Shown: piece after piece, positions 61,301 through 64,000 of the stretch
How the letters are laid out: each line of letters begins with the position of its first letter
How positions within the stretch are numbered: the stretch's first letter is position 1
Origin: JAUVZF01 sp035529015
GTDB lineage: Bacteria; Planctomycetota; Phycisphaerae; FEN-1346
DNA: 64,000 nucleotides
NCBI GenBank assembly: GCA_035529015.1
Contig: DATKXP010000079.1
Location: forward strand, 17,638 to 81,637
Reading direction: 5' to 3'
The notes under the pieces: model-generated
Told to the model about the DNA's origin: nothing
What the model saw: only the letters and a program-made list of their open reading frames with translations
Database searches by the model: none
Position numbers and translations under genes: made by a program

Positions 61301-61696
61301 ACCCGGTTCGTGTCCACCTGGGCCGATGACACGTCGGTGCAAGTGACGGCCATGGTGCTGACCGGGAACGTCCTGTTCGCCGCCGGGCCGCCCGACGTCG
61401 AGGACGAAGAGGAGGCCGCCAAAACGTTGGGCGATCCCAAGACCCAGAAGCAACTCGCCGAACAGTCGGCCGCCTTCCAGGGACGACGCGGGGCGCTGCT
61501 CTTGGCCGTGTCGCCGGCCGACGGGCGGAAACTGGCGGCCTACCGGTTGGACTTCGTGCCCCGTTTCGACGGCATGATCGCCGCAGGAGGCCGCATCTAC
61601 CTCACCACCATGGACGGCAAGGTGCTGTGCCTCGGCACCGGACAGGGAGAGCCCCTTTCCGAGAGCCGCGACGTCGAGGGGACCGCCGGTCGGTAG
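58340..61696 (+). CDS. Secreted methyltransferase-like domain fused to PQQ-type beta-propeller
   Basis: 1118 residues from ATG 58340. Signal peptide (GILVAAMAVNGAGADA). Residues ~30-150 form a SAM-methyltransferase-like Rossmann domain (VAHVGCGDGKLTAAL motif I; YLVHGLDTDPKNVAAAREHI). A WTHYLHDATNNAVAHDSL block follows, then many PQQ-like blades (AFNGTVLWKRDI, AVEADSGKVLWQKV, ALSADSGKTLWKAE, ALDAGTGKRAWSFT, RASDGQLAWRYRAAP). Secretion makes true SAM methylation unlikely. The fusion is common in planctomycete genomes and probably acts as a periplasmic dehydrogenase or binding protein. The repeat at 60212 is inserted in frame. Confidence 0.8.
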   Translation: MNTRYWRTCGITGILVAAMAVNGAGADAAGPMARQILEATRVKGGLVAHVGCGDGKLTAALHAGESYLVHGLDTDPKNVAAAREHIQAAGLYGKVSVEPWSGKGLPYIDNSVNLVVSENADGVAKDEVMRVLAPNGVAYIRRDGQWSKTVKPRPKEMDEWTHYLHDATNNAVAHDSLIEPPTRYQWVGGERYGRQHDHMSSVSAVVSAGGRVFYIFDEAPRASILIPPQWCLIARDAFNGTVLWKRDIAPWHEHLWPLKSGPQILARRLVAVGDRVYATLGTDAPLVALDAATGETVRTYEGTKVAEEIVCDGGVLLLSVAAKGQPLRSDPKKTYADLAEIRKANTGDLWAEAPRTVMAVEADSGKVLWQKVSNVISLSLAADGQRVLFHDGEKIQCLDRRTGRPLWESQPLPVRESMRSSSGATLVLYGDVVLYSGMIAAEKYTEGRSTTMFALSADSGKTLWKAEHLPGGHAGTPDDILVAGGLVWHGAVAQGRDSGIMVGRDLKTGQVKSEFPPDVETHWFHHRCYRAKATDKYLLFSRTGIEFIDHAKKHWICHHWVRGACHYGVMPCNGLMYAPPHPCACYIEAKLFGFSVVAPPSKHGEVRRDVPDEERLQRGPAYGAEISNLKSQISNLKSEIADGDWPTFRHDAARSGATKTAVQPTGLKQSWETVLGGRLTSPVAADGKVFVASVDTHTVHALDAGTGKRAWSFTAGGRVDSPPTIWRGRALFGAADGYVYCLRASDGQLAWRYRAAPEERRMGAFEQLESVWPVHGNVLVQNDAIYCVAGRSMFLDGGLRLIRLDPKTGRKLSETILDDRDPATEENLQVHIKGLNMPVALPDILSSDGKYVYMRSLPFDLEGKRKFVTYVDVKDQKGDDVHLFSATGFLDDTLWHRTYWVYGRAFASGAGGYHQAGRLVPAGRILVFDDDTVYGYGRLWKYYRWTTPLEFELFATGKRPEVVEAGTERKPIKKAGKATGKSKTLPVTRFVSTWADDTSVQVTAMVLTGNVLFAAGPPDVEDEEEAAKTLGDPKTQKQLAEQSAAFQGRRGALLLAVSPADGRKLAAYRLDFVPRFDGMIAAGGRIYLTTMDGKVLCLGTGQGEPLSESRDVEGTAGR
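60212..60259 (+). repeat. In-frame 'ISNLKS' repeat inside the PQQ-type gene
   Basis: 48 bases of alternating AATCTCAAATCT and AATCTGAAAT-like units encode EISNLKSQISNLKSEI. It is AT-rich against a GC-rich gene, with partial palindromy (ATCTCAAAT / ATCTGAGAT). Similar inserts occur in other planctomycete proteins as I recall; probably a short mobile or expanding repeat tolerated in a linker. Confidence 0.7.
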
Positions 61697-61792
61697 AAGC
61701 AACGGGTCCGTCACCCCCAGCGCGAGGCGTGGGGTTTCGCCGTTTCCGCGGCAGGCAGGACTGCCCGCCGCGCGGGACGTTGCGTTGACGTG

Positions 61793-63736
61793 CTACCCGC
61801 TCGCGCCGGCCCTCGCCAGGTTCAGGACACCGCCGGCCAGCAGGATCGTGCGCTGGCGCGGCGAGAGGTCCAGCCTTGCCGCGAACTCGGCGCCGCGGGT
61901 CACGTTGCGCACCGTCACGGCATCGCGTTCGGCGACGGCCGTTCGCAGGTCCGCCAGTTCCAGGTCATCGCCCTGTCCGAGCGTTTCGGCGTCGGCCGGG
62001 TCGGCGAACACGAGCGGCAGGATGCCGAAGTTCACGAGGTTCGCCTGGTGGATCCGTTCGATGCTCTTGGCCAGAACGACCCGCACGCCGAGGAACCGCG
62101 GGCACAGGGCCGCGTGCTCGCGGCTGGACCCCTGGCCGTAACTCTCGCCCGCGACGATGACGTTGGCCTTGCCGGCGTCCCGCGCTTCGGCGCACCGCGA
62201 CGCGAACCCGTCATCGACGCGGCTGAAGACGAACTCGGCGTACCTGGGCACGTTGCTGCGGTAGATGGTCAACTTCCCCGCGGGCATGATGTGATCGGTG
62301 GTAATCTTATCGCCCACCGCGAGCGCCACGGGACCGGCCAGACGGTCGGGCAGCGCCTCCATGGGCGGCGGGCCCACCAGGTTCGGGCCGCGGAACACCT
62401 CGACCGCGTCCGGATTCTCGGCGGGCGGCAGGACCATCGAATCGTCGAGCACCAGCCGGCGCGGCACGCGGACCTCGGGGTACGCGATGCCGAGATCGCG
62501 CGGGTCGGTCAGGCGGCCCGTCAGGGCACACGCGACGGCGGTCTCGGGACTCGCCAGGTAGACCTGGGCGGACTTCGTGCCGCTTCGCCCTTCGAAGTTG
62601 CGGTTTGACGTGCGGACGCTGACCGCATCGGTCTGCGGCGCCTGGGCGGCGCCGATGCAGAACCCGCAGGCGGCCTCGTCGATCCGCGCGCCGGCGGCGA
62701 TAAGGTCCTGGAGCGCGTCGGTCCGCGCGATCGTCTGCAGCACCTGCCGCGACCCCGGAGCCACCACCAGGCCGACCTCCGGCCGCGCCCGCCGCCCCTT
62801 GAGCATGGCCGCCACCGTCAGCAGGTCCCGCACACTGGCGTTCGTGCAACTGCCGATGCAGACCTGGTTGACCGTCAGGCCGGCCATTTCGCGTACCGTC
62901 TTCACATTGCCCGGCGAGTGCGGGCATGCGACCATGGGCTCGACCGCCGCCAGGTCGATCGCGATGGTGCGGTCGTAGGCGGCGCCGCGGTCGGCCTTCA
63001 GCGGCCGCCAGGCGTCCTCGCGGCCCTGCCACGCGAAGAACCGTCGCGTGACCTCGTCGGACCCGAACACGCTGGACGTGACGCCCAGTTCGGCGCCCAT
63101 GTTGGTGATCGTCGCACGCTCCGGCACGCTGAGCGTCTTGGCGCCCGGCCCCGTGTACTCGACCATCCAACCCACGTTGCCCTTGGTCGAGAGGATGGAA
63201 AGCAGGTTCAGGATGACGTCTTTCGCCGTCACGAACGGTCGCAGGCGGCCCGTCAGGCGCACCTGGAGCACCTTCGGGCACGTCAGGTAAAACGGCGAGC
63301 CGGCGATGGCGCAGGCTACGTCGAGGCCGCCGGCGCCGATGGCGATCATGCCGGCCCCGCCCGAGGTCGGCGTGTGGCTGTCGGCCCCCAGAAGGGTCTT
63401 GCCGGGGACGCTGAACCGTTCCAGGTGGACCTGGTGGCAGATGCCGTTGCCGGGCTTCGAGAAGACCATGCCGTGCCTGGCGGAGAACGTGCGGAGGAAC
63501 TCGTGGTCGTCGGCGTTCTCGAACCCCAGTTGCATCATGTTGTGGTCAACGTAGTTGACGCTGAGGTCGGTGGCCGGCGGCGGGGCGCCCATCGCCTCGT
63601 ACTCCATCATCGCCATCGTGCCGGTGATGTCCTGCGTCAGCGTCTGGTCGATGCGGATGCCGATGGGCTTGCCCGCGACCAGGTCGCCTTCGACGAGATG
63701 GTCTTCGAGGATCTTGGTGACGAGCGTCTTTGCCAT
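61793..63736 (-). CDS. Aconitase-family hydratase (short type)
   Basis: 647 residues on the minus strand. Aconitase/IPMI features: DADHTPTSGGAGM-type region (LLGADSHTPTSGGAGMIAIG), the Fe-S cysteines in VNQVCIGSCTNASVRDL and EAACGFCIGAAQ, RNFEGRSGT, and a swivel domain with GKITTDHIMPAG-like VGDKITTDHIMPAGKL and GESYGQGSSREHAAL. The ~650-residue length is that of the archaeal/Thermotoga-like aconitases rather than the ~900-residue AcnA/B. It interconverts citrate and isocitrate in the TCA cycle; homoaconitase-like specificity cannot be excluded. Confidence 0.85.
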   Translation of the reverse strand: MAKTLVTKILEDHLVEGDLVAGKPIGIRIDQTLTQDITGTMAMMEYEAMGAPPPATDLSVNYVDHNMMQLGFENADDHEFLRTFSARHGMVFSKPGNGICHQVHLERFSVPGKTLLGADSHTPTSGGAGMIAIGAGGLDVACAIAGSPFYLTCPKVLQVRLTGRLRPFVTAKDVILNLLSILSTKGNVGWMVEYTGPGAKTLSVPERATITNMGAELGVTSSVFGSDEVTRRFFAWQGREDAWRPLKADRGAAYDRTIAIDLAAVEPMVACPHSPGNVKTVREMAGLTVNQVCIGSCTNASVRDLLTVAAMLKGRRARPEVGLVVAPGSRQVLQTIARTDALQDLIAAGARIDEAACGFCIGAAQAPQTDAVSVRTSNRNFEGRSGTKSAQVYLASPETAVACALTGRLTDPRDLGIAYPEVRVPRRLVLDDSMVLPPAENPDAVEVFRGPNLVGPPPMEALPDRLAGPVALAVGDKITTDHIMPAGKLTIYRSNVPRYAEFVFSRVDDGFASRCAEARDAGKANVIVAGESYGQGSSREHAALCPRFLGVRVVLAKSIERIHQANLVNFGILPLVFADPADAETLGQGDDLELADLRTAVAERDAVTVRNVTRGAEFAARLDLSPRQRTILLAGGVLNLARAGASG

Positions 63737-63771
63737 GGCCCTGCGTTCCCTGCCTCGTGTATGAGCGCGGC

Positions 63772-63800
63772 ATTATAGGACGGGGGAGGGGGCCGCTCAA
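63772..63800 (-). promoter_or_regulatory. Promoter of aconitase gene
   Basis: On the minus strand TTGAGC (63800-63795), 17-base spacer and a perfect TATAAT (63777-63772), 36 bases before the ATG at 63736. Confidence 0.55.
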
Positions 63801-63967
63801 GGCGAAAGGGCGACTTGCCATAACGCTTCAGTTACGGGTGGAGTTCGTGTGCCTGACTAGCCGCGAGCGTCAGCGAGCGGGGACCTGCCGCCACGTTGCA
63901 AGCGTGCCAGAAATCGTTGCCACACCCAGAGCGACCGGCACCCCACCAATGAGCCGTGACAGACCGC

Positions 63968-64000
63968 TCAGCCTTTGACTTCGACGATCATCTCGAGTTC
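63968..64000 (-). CDS. C-terminal end of a gene cut by the window edge
   Basis: On the minus strand the last codons read ELEMIVEVKG followed by TGA at 63970-63968. Ten codons only; the frame is open to the window edge. The gap between it and the aconitase start (63737-63967) holds only that gene's promoter. No family can be named. Confidence 0.3.
   Translation of the reverse strand, partial: ELEMIVEVKG

Noticed and set aside
1..64000. CRISPR arrays and insertion-sequence transposases
   Set aside because: No regularly spaced direct repeats and no DDE or serine transposase frames were seen in reading the window.

Overview
The window looks like a high-GC planctomycete chromosome (probably from a metagenome) carrying a large integrated element. 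Support for a planctomycete host comes from the right flank. It has a HzsA-like multihaem protein with a TolB-type propeller, a secreted protein joining a methyltransferase-like fold to PQQ-type repeats, and an in-frame 'ISNLKS' repeat. All assignments come from reading the sequence; no database search was run.

Left flank (1-1000): the C-terminal part of a type I L-asparaginase. Cargo block 1 (1.6-6.7 kb): five co-directional genes behind a good promoter. They encode an unknown mostly helical protein, a radical SAM protein of the archaeosine-synthase (RaSEA/TIGR01210) type, a B12-binding radical SAM protein, a membrane protein and a sodium:solute symporter. This looks like a small biosynthesis and transport operon of unknown product.

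Phage block (7.3-22.8 kb): a dense head-tail gene array with a lambda-type portal, a protease-capsid fusion, a DUF2190-type protein, head-tail joining and tail genes, a probable frameshifted tail-assembly chaperone, a tape measure and Cys-rich distal proteins. A GIY-YIG endonuclease gene is inserted on the opposite strand. I found no terminase or lysis genes, so the module looks incomplete or domesticated, or depends on genes elsewhere.

Defence block (23.1-35.5 kb): a MerR-like regulator, then a complete SspABCD-type DNA phosphorothioation operon (cysteine desulfurase, DUF4007 protein, P-loop ATPase, PP-loop sulfurtransferase). Next come a 2-deoxyribosyltransferase-like protein and an oppositely oriented membrane protein. 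A second operon encodes an SF2 helicase, a GHKL ATPase and a PLD-type nuclease, the expected composition of a phosphorothioate-sensing restriction module (SspFGH-like).

35.6-42.8 kb: an ArsR-type regulator, two broken genes, an Mre11/Rad50-like nuclease-ATPase pair, and two unknown overlapping genes, one with a zinc ribbon and a winged helix. This is the best candidate here for an undescribed system. 43.0-48.1 kb: an overlapping replication/integration operon (two AlpA-like regulators, a TOPRIM primase, a helicase-like ATPase, a TubC_N-like protein, a tyrosine integrase). The integrase gene runs into a tRNA-Arg(CCT) gene, which marks the element's right end.

Right flank (48.1-64 kb): an RND efflux operon (pump, adaptor, outer-membrane factor) under a TetR/CerR-type regulator, the HzsA-like and PQQ-type genes behind nearly identical promoters, an aconitase-family gene, and the last codons of a gene cut by the window edge.
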